DNA of 6,279 nucleotides from an uncultured Clostridia bacterium. Its GTDB lineage: Bacteria > Bacillota > Clostridia > Christensenellales > Aristaeellaceae. A model generated the notes under the pieces. That model searched no databases and was not told the DNA's origin. It saw only the letters and a program-made list of their open reading frames with translations. Location: assembly GCA_934615235.1 (NCBI GenBank), contig CAKTTL010000136.1, positions 1-6,279 of the forward strand, given 5' to 3'. Within the stretch, counting starts at the first letter, position 1; every line of letters starts with the position of its first letter. Of this stretch, positions 6,279 through 6,279 are shown one piece after another. The translations under genes were made by a program, and so were the position numbers.

Positions 6279-6279
6279 G

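Noticed and set aside
1..6279. CRISPR arrays, tRNA or rRNA genes, insertion sequences, phage or toxin-antitoxin genes
   Set aside because: No regularly spaced repeats, cloverleaf-like segments, transposase motifs or small paired genes were seen on either strand.

Overview
The window is GC-rich bacterial DNA with compact genes and strong AGGAG-type ribosome binding sites. It contains canonical sigma-A-like promoters and intrinsic terminators. Gene content (an FtsX-type ABC transporter with a coiled-coil ectodomain, a secreted class 3-like lipase and an HutI-like amidohydrolase) and signal style fit a high-GC Firmicute, most likely a gut-type Clostridia lineage. This assignment is an inference, as there is no rRNA or marker gene to confirm it.

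Layout: positions 1-128 hold tandem inverted repeats just downstream of a minus-strand operon. The operon runs right to left from a promoter at 4735-4763. It encodes an exported lipase/esterase-like alpha/beta hydrolase (4700-3618), an ABC ATPase of the LolD/MacB type (3614-2913) and a 926-residue FtsX-family permease (2909-129). The genes are separated by only 3 nt each, so co-transcription and translational coupling are likely. A back-to-back promoter (4780-4808) drives the divergent amidohydrolase gene (4842-5990, plus strand), which ends at a strong, apparently bidirectional terminator (6023-6066). The last 213 bases contain only a possible C-terminal fragment of an unrecognised minus-strand gene.

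The ATPase and permease should form one membrane complex, with two homologous FtsX blocks in a single polypeptide paired with an ATPase dimer. Such systems usually extrude lipophilic or peptide substrates or transmit mechanical force across the envelope. The linked exported hydrolase suggests an envelope or lipid-related role, but the substrate cannot be read from the sequence. The amidohydrolase is a separate transcription unit with intact metal-ligand motifs and unknown substrate. Most other long open frames are antisense shadows, including a 1,118-codon frame opposite the operon. They are explained by scarcity of TTA, CTA and TCA codons. I did not find convincing evidence of a new defence, mobile or RNA system. 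The most unusual items are the alternative hairpins after the permease and the hydrolase-plus-exporter operon.
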